Positions 1-7,518 of a stretch of DNA of 64,000 nucleotides are shown in pieces. The notes below the pieces were generated by a model, which did not search any database, was not told the DNA's origin, and saw only the letters and a list, made by a program, of their open reading frames with translations. Every line of letters starts with the position of its first letter. Position 1 is the first letter of the stretch. The position numbers and the translations under genes are program-made. The stretch comes from Amycolatopsis sp. A133 (GTDB lineage: Bacteria > Actinomycetota > Actinomycetes > Mycobacteriales > Pseudonocardiaceae), in the NCBI RefSeq assembly GCF_031082405.1, contig NZ_JAVHJU010000003.1, positions 65,219 to 129,218 of the forward strand. Reading direction: 5' to 3'.

Positions 1-356
1 TGCTCGTGGATTGACATATCTAGCCCGTAGTGCCTGGTCTTGTATTGCTTAAGCGCGGCCTGCCACTGACTTAACACAAGAACGACGTCACTATTCTGCG
101 GCAGCATGTCCTCGTCAAGCAGGTCAACGAACCCGTGGCTTGGATCTTTTTCGAGAACGCTTGACAGCTCGGTCAATAGTCGATTGATCATCTTAATCTT
201 GAGCGAGTTGACGACGCCGTCCTGCTTTTTCTTCGACAGCTCGGTCATCTCCCGATGCGCCGCTTCGAGCATCGGGACGAGCCGGTCGTAAGCTGCAGCC
301 TGCGCCTCAGTCGGCGGTGGCGAAGCGGGGTCCGGGACACCTGCATTGCGAGCCAT
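1..356 (-). CDS. hypothetical protein, partner of the upstream nuclease gene (3' end off the window)
   Basis: An open frame of 118 codons runs leftward from an ATG at 356-354 to the window edge with no stop, so the gene is partial. AAAGG lies five bases before the ATG. The gene starts 10 bp after the stop of the PD-(D/E)XK gene on the same strand, so the two are very probably one transcript. The product is hydrophilic and mainly helical, with a lysine-rich stretch (SKKKQDG) near residue 40, and has no signal peptide or membrane segment. I do not recognise a family. Base composition is visibly lower in GC than the genes to the right, as in its neighbour. The pairing suggests a two-gene accessory, perhaps defence, unit; that is inference. 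Confidence 0.7.
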   Translation of the reverse strand, partial: MARNAGVPDPASPPPTEAQAAAYDRLVPMLEAAHREMTELSKKKQDGVVNSLKIKMINRLLTELSSVLEKDPSHGFVDLLDEDMLPQNSDVVLVLSQWQAALKQYKTRHYGLDMSIHE

Positions 357-366
357 ACTAGCCTTT

Positions 367-1779
367 CTACTTCGGAAGCTTACGCGTGAACTCGACGTAC
401 TTCTTGCGAAGCCCCTCAATAGGACGTCGGCCGGAGTCGAGCAGGTCGACCATGAGTGCGAGGCCTGAGTCATCGATACAAAGAATAGCGTAGCGCTTGG
501 AGGAGTGCAGGTCGACAATGTTACGTTGGACATTAGCATGCGGAGGTACACGCCCAACCAGAACACCAAATCTACCCATGTCTTCGTTATCAAGGTAGCG
601 GTATAACTGGTTTACATTTTCAGTCTCTAGTGCAGCAACATTCTTTAGTTCGAACACTGCCTGACGGGCGCCATAGAGAGCACGCAGATCCGCCAGAAAC
701 GGTGTCTTGCCGTCATTATGGAAGATAACATCACGGATATGCGCACCACTCGCCGTCCGAACCTGCGCGGCAGCGAGATCGAGTTCCGGATACAGTAGCG
801 ATGACAAAAGATCGAACGCTAGGTCCTCGAACTTCTTGTCAGTACCTTCCCCACGCCCAGTGCTTAGCGCTTTTAGGTTTGCGATCTTCTTTTTTAGGGT
901 ACTAAGCCTTAGCGGAGAAAATATCGGGTCAGGGCCACAATTTTGAGCATTCGCCTCCCTTTCTGCAACATACCCCTTGACGACATCGAAATGAGCACGA
1001 TTGAACGCGAGCACGTCCCGTTTCGCGATCGCCGAACTGGCCCGCCCCGGAGGCAAGACGAGGGGAGCATAGGTTGTGCGGTAGTAATCCCCGTAGTTAA
1101 TCCACGGGAGATGTCGGAGCAGGTCTAGCGGAGCGAGCAAAACTGGCGAGCCATCGATAGGGCTGAATGGTAGGCTCGCTTCAAAGTTTCGCCAATCGAG
1201 CCGCTCGGCGTCCCAACTCGTCAGGCGGTACTTCCGAGTAGGGATACCTTGGTCTACACAACAACGCTCCGTAAACTGCGCGAACCAGGCCTTGATAACC
1301 GACGCCGTCAAGTCACTGATCCGATCCTCAGCAATGCCAGGGACCAGCAGAGCGAGCATCTCCAAGTGATTGAGGCCCGACGACTGAAGCTGCGGGATCT
1401 GCCCAATCATTTCAATAATTGCAGAGATCGTACCCGGTCCCAATGCAGAGCCGCGCTTAGTGCCGGCAGCATATCCGAGCCCGAGCTCGACAGGCTCGCG
1501 GACCTCACCAAGAAGCACTCGGGCTTTCATCGTTCTGCCGTCGACAACGTGCCTCCGAACCTCCTCGACGAAGCTCAATATCGTAGCGTGCAGAGACTGA
1601 TATTCTGGACGGTCGGATTTCCAGAGCAAGAACGGGTCCAGGTAGAGAGGGAGGTCTTCCCGCAGGTGCGGCACGGCGAAGTTGACCTCGTCTTGTCGAA
1701 TGACCAGGCCAAAGACGTCGCTCAGGCGCGGATTGACCAACCCGTCACCAAGGTTCGCTTGGCCGTCTTCTGACGTCAC
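367..1779 (-). CDS. PD-(D/E)XK-fold putative nuclease
   Basis: About 470 aa. The C-terminal third has the layout of a restriction-endonuclease-like (PD-(D/E)XK) domain: an acidic helix (FEDLAFDLL), then RDVIF supplying the aspartate, then AVFELKN supplying the E-x-K core, followed by a helix. The N-terminal two thirds is not a family I know. I chose the GTG at 1779 because GAAGGAG lies seven bases upstream; an in-frame start at 1809 lacks such a site. The gene leads an apparent two-gene operon with the partial gene 10 bp downstream. Codon use and GC content are lower than in the rest of the window, which points to recent acquisition. Nuclease activity is predicted from the fold only; the target and trigger are unknown. 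Confidence 0.72.
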   Translation of the reverse strand: MTSEDGQANLGDGLVNPRLSDVFGLVIRQDEVNFAVPHLREDLPLYLDPFLLWKSDRPEYQSLHATILSFVEEVRRHVVDGRTMKARVLLGEVREPVELGLGYAAGTKRGSALGPGTISAIIEMIGQIPQLQSSGLNHLEMLALLVPGIAEDRISDLTASVIKAWFAQFTERCCVDQGIPTRKYRLTSWDAERLDWRNFEASLPFSPIDGSPVLLAPLDLLRHLPWINYGDYYRTTYAPLVLPPGRASSAIAKRDVLAFNRAHFDVVKGYVAEREANAQNCGPDPIFSPLRLSTLKKKIANLKALSTGRGEGTDKKFEDLAFDLLSSLLYPELDLAAAQVRTASGAHIRDVIFHNDGKTPFLADLRALYGARQAVFELKNVAALETENVNQLYRYLDNEDMGRFGVLVGRVPPHANVQRNIVDLHSSKRYAILCIDDSGLALMVDLLDSGRRPIEGLRKKYVEFTRKLPK

Positions 1780-1972
1780 GCCACTCTCCTTCGCACATCT
1801 TGCCCGCAACTTCCACCGGAGTTGCGACAGAACGCCCTCGATGTCGCACGGACGGCCTCCACTTAGTATCTCCCAAGCCCACCGGGATGCCGAACACGTG
1901 CACCAGGCGTGTCCTCCGTCGCTGCGGCTCTGTTTACTGCAACAGCCAACCGACCGGCGATCACATTGCGCT

Positions 1973-1984
1973 TTAACATGTTAA
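1973..1984. promoter_or_regulatory. 12-bp palindrome in the 1780-2100 intergenic stretch
   Basis: The stretch from 1780 to 2100 has no convincing gene. It contains a perfect 12-bp palindrome, TTAACATGTTAA, about 190 bp upstream of the nuclease gene start. It could be an operator for the nuclease operon, but at this distance that is only a suggestion. I saw nothing else in this stretch. Confidence 0.25.
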
Positions 1985-2100
1985 CCCTCTGTGAGAGAGT
2001 CGCGTAACGTGCGCGCCGCCCGCAAACCCCGTCAGCCACACGGGGCCCACCGGAGATACTAGGCGCGCCCTCATGCCGACCAGTTCAAATACTTCGAAAA

Positions 2101-2676
2101 CTAAGAAAGCTCATTCGGAGCAGGCGGTGGCTCGCTAATTAACGTTGTGACATCACGACGCGAGTTGTTCAAGACCTTCAATCGACGGTCAATACCAAGA
2201 TCAACTCGACAGGTTGCAACGAAACTCTCTCGTGCTTCGACCACGTTTTCTGCGAGCGCCCAGAACGTTTGAACCTTGCCTTCGCCACCACCGGCACGAA
2301 GCGAGATGGCCATCGGTTGATCGAGCCAGTACCAAATTTGGTACGCCGCATCGATGCAGCGCCGGCTTGCAACCAACTCAAGGTCCGCGAGCGCGTGGAG
2401 GACTTCCCGTCGTCGTTCCCGAGCGTTAACAAAGGATTCCGCTATTCCGTGAACATCGCGTTCATTGTCCGTCGCGTCGAGACTCCTCGCCTGCTCGAAG
2501 TAGGCCAGCGAGCAAGCCGTTGTCGCCTCGAGGACGCGAGACATCGTGCGCATCGCTGAGTCGCGTCGCCACTGCTGGACCTGGCTCGTGCGCGTGAGTC
2601 GGGCGGTCAGAACGACCGCGACGAGGCTGAACACTGCGGCCGCCACGGCCGCAACAGATGAGATCCAACTCGGCAT
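2101..2676 (-). CDS. membrane-anchored hypothetical protein
   Basis: 191 aa. Residues 5-26 form one strongly hydrophobic helix (AAVAAAVFSLVAVVLTARL), followed by basic residues and then a soluble helical domain of about 160 residues with many Arg/Glu pairs. This is the layout of a single-pass protein with its body in the cytoplasm. The ribosome-binding site is weak. No catalytic motif is visible. A second protein of this general design (short hydrophobic N-terminus, soluble tail) is encoded at 51320-51718 near the other recombinase. Function unknown. Confidence 0.55.
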   Translation of the reverse strand: MPSWISSVAAVAAAVFSLVAVVLTARLTRTSQVQQWRRDSAMRTMSRVLEATTACSLAYFEQARSLDATDNERDVHGIAESFVNARERRREVLHALADLELVASRRCIDAAYQIWYWLDQPMAISLRAGGGEGKVQTFWALAENVVEARESFVATCRVDLGIDRRLKVLNNSRRDVTTLISEPPPAPNELS

Positions 2677-2797
2677 GACTGGATTCTGCGCGCTCTGTGG
2701 CCGGCGCCATCGATCGACACGCGGGTATCGGCCTTGCGGATCAGTAACCGGCTGGAGTCAGGCGATGATGAATCTGGTCCGACACCTCCTGAGACCG

Positions 2798-3454
2798 TCA
2801 GGCTGTCCATGACGAATGGCCGACATTCGTGCAGATGCCACCGTTGAGAAGTAAGCCGACAAGCGCTTCTTGACGAGTACGCCACGGACCGCCTGGCACA
2901 GTGAGAGACGTGGCCGCCGTCCGCGCTTCCCAGCGGCGTCGCCGGTCGCGACCGAGGTACCCGAGCAGGACCGAGTCGCCAGCCAGTACGCGGTAAGTGC
3001 CTGAGTTCTCGAAGTCTTTGCCGCGCTCGACTCGGACCGTGTCAACGTCGATCAAGTCTTCGCGCGTCACCGGGCGCGCTTCCGGCACCACAGAATCCGT
3101 GACGGATTCCGTGATAGCTGGTTCCGCGGGTCGCGCGGACTGGCGTTCAACCTCCCCGCGAGATGCAGCGGCAAGTTCTGTCGCGTGCCCAACGTTGGCC
3201 AGCTCGGCGACGGTGGCCAGCTCGGCGAGCGCTGCGCGGGGATCGGCGCCGGAGGTCGCGACGCGGCGGGCGGCAGCTACGGCGCGGCCGGCTCGGTCGA
3301 GTAGGCCCAGCAGGTCGGCGCGGGCGGGTTCCGCGGTGAGCCGAGCGCGGCGGGCGCGTTGGCGACACGCAGAACCGTGGTATGCCGCTGGGCGCCCTCG
3401 ACCACCCGGATTCGGCAGCGTCTTGCCACAACCCGCGCAGACCGGTCCCGCCAT
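2798..3454 (-). CDS. hypothetical protein with N-terminal CxxC zinc-finger-like motif
   Basis: 218 aa. The N-terminus has CAGCGKTL followed about 20 residues later by a fourth cysteine within a basic patch (SACRQRARRAR), a typical small metal-binding, nucleic-acid-contacting motif of actinomycete mobile elements. The middle is alanine-rich and helical. The C-terminal 90 residues (EDLIDVDTVRVERGKDF, then VLAGDSVLLGYLGRDRRRRW) look like a small beta-rich domain. The gene starts just left of a cluster of GTCAC/GTGAC repeats and a long inverted repeat (3472-3719), so it may be controlled by, or act at, that region. Exact function unknown. Confidence 0.6.
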   Translation of the reverse strand: MAGPVCAGCGKTLPNPGGRGRPAAYHGSACRQRARRARLTAEPARADLLGLLDRAGRAVAAARRVATSGADPRAALAELATVAELANVGHATELAAASRGEVERQSARPAEPAITESVTDSVVPEARPVTREDLIDVDTVRVERGKDFENSGTYRVLAGDSVLLGYLGRDRRRRWEARTAATSLTVPGGPWRTRQEALVGLLLNGGICTNVGHSSWTA

Positions 3455-3471
3455 CCTGAACCTCGCCTTTC

Positions 3472-3719
3472 GTGACTCTTTTCGTGACGAAGACGCCCGC
3501 AGCGTACCTTCGTGTCACGTAAGTTGTCACGGAAATCGACTGTCACAACCCGTCTCGCGAGCCGTCACGCCGTCACACTGGCTGTGACGACTCAAAATGG
3601 CGATCTACCTGCTAATACATTGCTTGGGACGGCTGTGACGGGTCATCGCGGGACCCGTCACAGCCGTCCCAAACTGCCGCGTGGAAGCGAACTCTGAGTC
3701 GCTGGCGGACGCCCGTCAC
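3472..3719. repeat. cluster of eleven GTCAC/GTGAC pentamers (iteron-like)
   Basis: Eleven copies of GTCAC or its complement begin at 3472, 3484, 3514, 3526, 3542, 3564, 3572, 3584, 3635, 3657 and 3715. Three pairs (3472/3484, 3514/3526, 3572/3584) are exactly 12 bp apart. The stretch contains no gene and lies between two leftward genes. Such density over 250 bp suggests binding of a multimeric protein, as at an operator array or a plasmid-type origin. No replication initiator was recognised in the window, so the origin reading is weak. Confidence 0.5.
3624..3672. repeat. perfect 21-bp inverted repeat with 7-nt spacer
   Basis: The left arm occupies 3624-3644 and the right arm 3652-3672. All 21 positions are complementary and the spacer is 7 nt. 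The left arm begins TTGGGACGGC and each arm contains one copy of the GTSAC pentamer. As RNA it would form a very stable hairpin, and the symmetrical form could serve as a terminator for the leftward gene that stops at 3749. As DNA it could be a dyad operator or part of an origin. There is no U-tract, which argues against a simple intrinsic terminator. Confidence 0.6.
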
Positions 3720-3748
3720 AGCGAGCTGGATGGGCGGAGGGCAGGGTC

Positions 3749-4006
3749 TCAAGGGCGACGGGGCCGGTCTTGGCGGAGCGGGATCCCTTGCTCACGTCGA
3801 TAGATGACGTCGCAGCGTTCGCATTGTCGAGGAATCCGACGGCTTCGACGTTCGCCGGCCGGTTGGAACACCGCGGCACCGGAGGCTCCGCAGAGCATCG
3901 TGATGACCTGCCCAGGCGCCGGGATCTCTGCCAGGCGGGTTCGGTGCCACTCGCCGTCGATCACCGGGTGGATCGCGTGCGGGTCGATGTAGATCGCCGC
4001 GGTCAT
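3749..4006 (-). CDS. small zinc-finger protein partnered with the HTH-DUF5753 regulator
   Basis: 85 aa. It contains a cysteine in LCGAS and, after about 24 residues, CERCD, the C...CxxC layout of the small zinc-finger proteins often encoded next to HTH-DUF5753 regulators in Pseudonocardiaceae and Streptomyces. Its ATG overlaps the stop of the upstream regulator gene by four bases (ATGA), so translation is coupled. Such proteins are thought to be partners of the regulator but have no well-established biochemical role. It ends about 80 bp right of the long inverted repeat. Confidence 0.68.
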   Translation of the reverse strand: MTAAIYIDPHAIHPVIDGEWHRTRLAEIPAPGQVITMLCGASGAAVFQPAGERRSRRIPRQCERCDVIYRREQGIPLRQDRPRRP

Positions 4007-4830
4007 CGCGACCCCCGGATCAGCGCGTTTGCACTCAGGGCGTCAGTAGTCGCGGACTCATCGAAAGCGCGTCGCAGGAGCGTCCTCGCCGTGCCGTGGT
4101 AGCGGCTGAGCAGCTTTCGGTCGGTCAGGTACGTATTGCAGTGGTGGTGCCTGAGCACGACGGCGATTGCATCGGATCGATCCTCGAAGAGCGTGAAGGC
4201 GCCGACTGACCTCAGCGCGGCATCCGTCGAGGGCACGATCCGGATGCTGACGTGCTTGAACTGTGCCGCCGCACGAAGGTGCTCGGTCTGCGAGTTGTGC
4301 AGGTCGTTCATGCCACGTAGTGCCTGGTCACCGATCAGGAAGACGTAGCGACGATCGGCGTCGTTGAATGCCTGCTGGCGGACTCGGCGGTTCAGAAGCT
4401 CCATGTCCGTGCGGTCGTCCCGCACCAGAGCCTTGTCAAGCACTCGTTCGGCATACGCCCGAGTCTGGAGAAGCTCAGGAATGCACGACGGCGCCCACTC
4501 CACGACGCGGCTTGAGAGCTGTTCGTACGTCCACAGCAGATGCCCCAGTTGCGGGTCGGACTGGTCGACCAGGTTCGCGTCGCCGGCGTGCGGAGCGAGC
4601 GCCATCACCCGGTCGTACTCGGCCCGCTCGACCTGGAGGAACCCGAGAATCCATGCCACGGTGGTCTCCGGCAGGACCTTGATTCCCAGCTCCCAGGCCG
4701 AAAGCGTCGCGGGATAGACACCGATCTTGTCGGCCAGCCTCCGCAAGCCGATTCCGCGGCGCTCGCGGGCGTCGCGCAAGCTGCTGCTGACCGCGATAGT
4801 CGCGGGCGGGCGGATGATCGACTTGGGCAT
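4003..4830 (-). CDS. XRE-family HTH regulator with DUF5753 domain
   Basis: 275 aa. Residues 15-75 form a Cro/CI-type helix-turn-helix (LRDARERRGIGLRRLADKIG, then YPATLSAWELG). The rest matches the DUF5753 domain that follows the HTH in very many actinomycete regulators: VVEWAPSCIPELLQTRAYAE, a middle part with QQAFN, and VSIRIVPSTDAALRSVGAFT near the end. Family members often sit beside a small partner gene, as here at 3749-4006, and act as transcription factors in development or antibiotic production. The gene overlaps its downstream partner by 4 bp. The ligand is unknown. Confidence 0.88.
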   Translation of the reverse strand: MPKSIIRPPATIAVSSSLRDARERRGIGLRRLADKIGVYPATLSAWELGIKVLPETTVAWILGFLQVERAEYDRVMALAPHAGDANLVDQSDPQLGHLLWTYEQLSSRVVEWAPSCIPELLQTRAYAERVLDKALVRDDRTDMELLNRRVRQQAFNDADRRYVFLIGDQALRGMNDLHNSQTEHLRAAAQFKHVSIRIVPSTDAALRSVGAFTLFEDRSDAIAVVLRHHHCNTYLTDRKLLSRYHGTARTLLRRAFDESATTDALSANALIRGSR

Positions 4831-4926
4831 CCTCAGGTCCTTGCTGAGAGCTGTTCGTAGCAGACAGGCACGGGAGCACGCTGACTGCGTTTGAAACCCG
4901 GTCGGGGGTACAAGGCTGGCGAGCCG

Positions 4927-5277
4927 TCACGGCGGGCTCGGCGGACTTTCGCTGGGATGCGCAGCTCGCACCTCGGCGACCAGCGCGGCAGCTGTCGCCG
5001 CGACGGTCTTCAGGGCGCCGACGTGCTCCATCAGCCGGTTCAGCCCCAGCGGAGTCAGTCGGAGTTCACGGGGCTCAGCGCGCGACCGAAGGTAGCCGGA
5101 CGCACGCAGAAACTCGATGTGCAGTTCGAGGTCCGGCGTGGGCAGCCCCAAAGCCTGCTGGATGGCGAGTTGCGAGCGCCAGCGGGTGTCGGCCAAAAGG
5201 CAGGCAATGAACAGGCGGACCGGCTGGAGCAACAGCGCGTCGAGGTCCGTACGCGAAGCGGGCGAGATCGGTGTCAT
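4927..5277 (-). CDS. winged-helix DNA-binding protein
   Basis: 116 aa from the ATG at 5277, which has GCGAGG upstream and overlaps the preceding stop as ATGA; an in-frame start further upstream is less likely. The core (QPVRLFIACLLADTRWR, LAIQQALGLPTPDLELHIE, FLRASGYL, ELRLTPLGLNRLMEHVG) is the pattern of small winged-helix regulators of the PF13601 type: three helices, then a wing and a C-terminal helix. It forms an operon with the zinc-ribbon gene upstream. Likely a DNA-binding regulator of the element; targets unknown. Confidence 0.72.
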   Translation of the reverse strand: MTPISPASRTDLDALLLQPVRLFIACLLADTRWRSQLAIQQALGLPTPDLELHIEFLRASGYLRSRAEPRELRLTPLGLNRLMEHVGALKTVAATAAALVAEVRAAHPSESPPSPP

Positions 5278-5528
5278 CGTCGCCTCGCTGCGACGCGGGC
5301 GGAGACGATCACAAGTCCCCGGCACCTTGGACAGGAACGGTCAGCCGGGACCAAGCAGGAGTGAATCAGCACTTCGTGGCCGCAGAGAGAGTGGTACCGG
5401 CCTTGCCGAAGGCGGACGCCGCGCAGGAACTCCTCGTCCGTGACCGCGTGCGCCAGGCCATCCCACACGCACCGGTACCAGCTGACATAGAGCGCTGAGT
5501 GCGGTGACTTGCACCTCGTGCCTGGCAC
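5274..5528 (-). CDS. small zinc-ribbon hypothetical protein
   Basis: 84 aa from a GTG at 5528 preceded by GGGAGGGG at five bases, a strong site. The centre carries LCGHEVLIHSC followed by CPRC, which can form a four-cysteine or Cys/His metal site. It overlaps the winged-helix gene by four bases (ATGA), so the two are translationally coupled. It is divergent from the large regulator at 5698, and the two share the control region at 5529-5697. Probably a nucleic-acid-binding accessory protein; function unknown. Confidence 0.62.
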   Translation of the reverse strand: MPGTRCKSPHSALYVSWYRCVWDGLAHAVTDEEFLRGVRLRQGRYHSLCGHEVLIHSCLVPADRSCPRCRGLVIVSARVAARRR

Positions 5529-5553
5529 GTCCCCTCCCTTCGACGTAGCGAGC

Positions 5554-5575
5554 TGATGAAATCAGTCAAACTGAC
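5554..5575. promoter_or_regulatory. adjacent dyads between divergent genes (candidate operator)
   Basis: The intergenic stretch 5529-5697 contains two adjacent dyads, TGAT-gaa-ATCA (5554-5564) and GTCA-aac-TGAC (5565-5575). The first includes the octamer TGAAATCA (5557-5564), which recurs twice in the other divergent control region of this element (9714 and 9734). The site lies between the leftward zinc-ribbon operon and the rightward HTH-Nudix gene, where a repressor of both would be expected to bind. Confidence 0.4.
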
Positions 5576-5697
5576 GTCGGATTCGGCGACCAGAGCGGCA
5601 GTGCCGCGGTTGTGTGGCACGGATGACGCACTAGCTGTCTTGAGCTGCTGGTACTGCTGTTACATTGGGGCTGATCAGGTGAGTTTGGAGGTCGGTT

Positions 5698-7179
5698 ATG
5701 CCCGGAGGACGACGTCGGGAAGAGCTGATCTCAGCTCGCAAGGTCGCCGGCTTCACCCAAGAAAGTCTGGCGGACGTTCTCAAGGTCGACCGGTCAACGG
5801 TTGCCCGATGGGAGGCCGGTGACTATCTGCCGCTCCCCTACCTCTGGCCGAAGCTCGCAAACGTGCTTGGCCGTTCGCGAGACGAGCTGCAGACTCTGAT
5901 CGGTCCGATTGCTGTCACGCAGGAATCCAGCTTGGACGACGAGTTCGAGCCGTTGTTCGCCTGGCTCGATCGGCATGCTGGGTGGCCGCTCGGGAAGGCC
6001 CGTGAGCGGGTGCACGCGATTCTGCCTGCTTCGCCCCGAAGTCGGCCTAGCCTGCCGCGAAGCGTCATCGCGGACGCCCTGGCTGGCTACTACACGCCGT
6101 CGACCGGCGACCATCAGCCGTACACCGCGCGATGCGGTCAGGTGGAGGTGAACACCAGTGTCCTCACGCGGCCAGCGTGGCTGGATCTTGCCTGCCCACT
6201 GACGATCGAGGGTGATCACATCGCTTTCGCGGGCGGTGGCGCGCGGCCGCCCATGTCGGTTGATGAGCGAGCAGCGGTGCGACGCCTCGCGGAAGCCGCT
6301 ACGTCCGGTGTCCGCATCGCGGACGTTCCCCTGTATCGGCTGCTCGAAGTCGACTCGCAACCCGGAGTTCTGCGCGGGAAGGTCGGAATCGCGTCGTTCG
6401 TCGAGTACGCGCTTGGCGTCGACCTGCTGGAACGCGAACTCTTCGAGCAGTTGGCGAGCGGTCGCGCCGCGCGCCCTGGGTGCATGCCGCTCCGCGACCG
6501 TGAGCTGCCCGACGTGGCCGCGGTGCTCGACCTGCCTGAGCGCCTGTGCGCGGGCGGCGTGCTGGCGTTGACAGCGATTGCACGGCCAGCGGACCCGTTT
6601 CGTGGTGACGCCGACTTCGTGCTGTTGGTTCAGAAGAGGTCCGCGCGGGTCGTGAACGCTGCTGGACGCCTGTCGGTGATCCCGAAGAGCTTCCATGGGC
6701 CGCTCGCGGACCGGCGCGCGGACTCCCGCATCGGCCTCACCTTGCGCCGCGAGCTTGAGGAAGAGCTGTTTGGCAGGACGGACGTCGACCGGTCTGCCGG
6801 AGATCGCCGGGTTGCCGATCCGATGCATCCGACCAGGCTTTCCGCGCCGATGCGGTGGCTCGCGGAGCAGCCCAGCCGGCTGCGGATGGAGTGCACGGGG
6901 TTCGGGTTCAACCTGGTCAGCGGGAACTACGAGTTCGCCAGCCTGGTCGTGATCGAGGATGAGGAGTTCTGGCCGCGGTTCGGCGGCGACGTCGAGGCGA
7001 ACTGGGAGGCAGCCGGGCTGCGGCAGTATTCGACACTCGACGGCGACTTGGGCACCGAACTGATCGGCGACGAAACCTGGAGCAACGAGGGCTTGTTCGC
7101 GTTTCTCCAGGGCCTTCGTCGGCTCGCTGAGATAGGCGGCGATCGGGTAAGAACTCCGGCAGTCGAATTAGGTTTCTGA
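5698..7179 (+). CDS. HTH plus Nudix-like regulator, copy 1
   Basis: 493 aa, ATG with GGAGG upstream. Residues 7-60 are an XRE-type helix-turn-helix (LISARKVAGFTQESLADVL, then VDRSTVARWEAG). A middle domain (about 75-270) is unassigned. The C-terminal 220 residues look like a Nudix fold: strand FVLLVQKRS, then LSVIPKSFHG, then RRELEEELFGR, which resembles the core REUXEEXGU of a Nudix box with one extra residue before the glycine. The same three parts recur in the leftward gene at 7515-9077, and the middle and C-terminal parts are clearly homologous. It ends tail-to-tail with the cupin gene, overlapping by 12 bp. Nudix-like proteins occur in actinomycete integrative elements; here ligand sensing by a degenerate Nudix domain seems more likely than catalysis, but both are inference. 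Confidence 0.75.
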   Translation: MPGGRRREELISARKVAGFTQESLADVLKVDRSTVARWEAGDYLPLPYLWPKLANVLGRSRDELQTLIGPIAVTQESSLDDEFEPLFAWLDRHAGWPLGKARERVHAILPASPRSRPSLPRSVIADALAGYYTPSTGDHQPYTARCGQVEVNTSVLTRPAWLDLACPLTIEGDHIAFAGGGARPPMSVDERAAVRRLAEAATSGVRIADVPLYRLLEVDSQPGVLRGKVGIASFVEYALGVDLLERELFEQLASGRAARPGCMPLRDRELPDVAAVLDLPERLCAGGVLALTAIARPADPFRGDADFVLLVQKRSARVVNAAGRLSVIPKSFHGPLADRRADSRIGLTLRRELEEELFGRTDVDRSAGDRRVADPMHPTRLSAPMRWLAEQPSRLRMECTGFGFNLVSGNYEFASLVVIEDEEFWPRFGGDVEANWEAAGLRQYSTLDGDLGTELIGDETWSNEGLFAFLQGLRRLAEIGGDRVRTPAVELGF

Positions 7180-7518
7180 GGGCCAACGAACAGTCAAAAC
7201 GACGGAGTCCGCCAACGCTTCCCAAGAATGGTCGATTCCCGGACCCCACATCACGTAGTCACCCTGGCGCGCCATAATCTTGCCGCCGCCGGTGACCTCT
7301 ACGCGGAACTCTCCGGAGATTAGCATCACCAGCGTGGTTCGCTGGTCGTCAGACGTCCACTCGGGACGCTTGTCACCCGCAGGATGGTTGGCCCACTTGA
7401 CTTCGACGTCCTTCGAGGCGCGAACACCCTGCGACGGGTCGATGAAGTGACCGACCAACCAGCCACGCGTGTCGGCCGCGTCTTCGTTGGCATTGCCGGC
7501 GGTCCAACCGTCACTCAC
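7168..7518 (-). CDS. small cupin-like protein
   Basis: 116 aa from the GTG at 7518, which overlaps the stop of the upstream HTH-Nudix gene as GTGA and has GGGAG eight bases upstream; an ATG 15 bases further upstream is the alternative. The sequence has the cupin rhythm: LVMLISGEFRVEV (first barrel strands), then GDYVMWGPGIDHSWEA, where the aspartate-histidine lies at the usual second-motif position. A single barrel of about 100 residues matches small cupins that bind a metal or a small ligand. It is translationally coupled to HTH-Nudix copy 2 and converges on copy 1, so it probably works with that pair. Enzyme activity is not predictable. Confidence 0.68.
   Translation of the reverse strand: MSDGWTAGNANEDAADTRGWLVGHFIDPSQGVRASKDVEVKWANHPAGDKRPEWTSDDQRTTLVMLISGEFRVEVTGGGKIMARQGDYVMWGPGIDHSWEALADSVVLTVRWPSET

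Noticed and set aside
5794..6828. A 344-codon open frame on the minus strand
   Set aside because: Antisense of HTH-Nudix copy 1, with no start signal and shadow-type composition.
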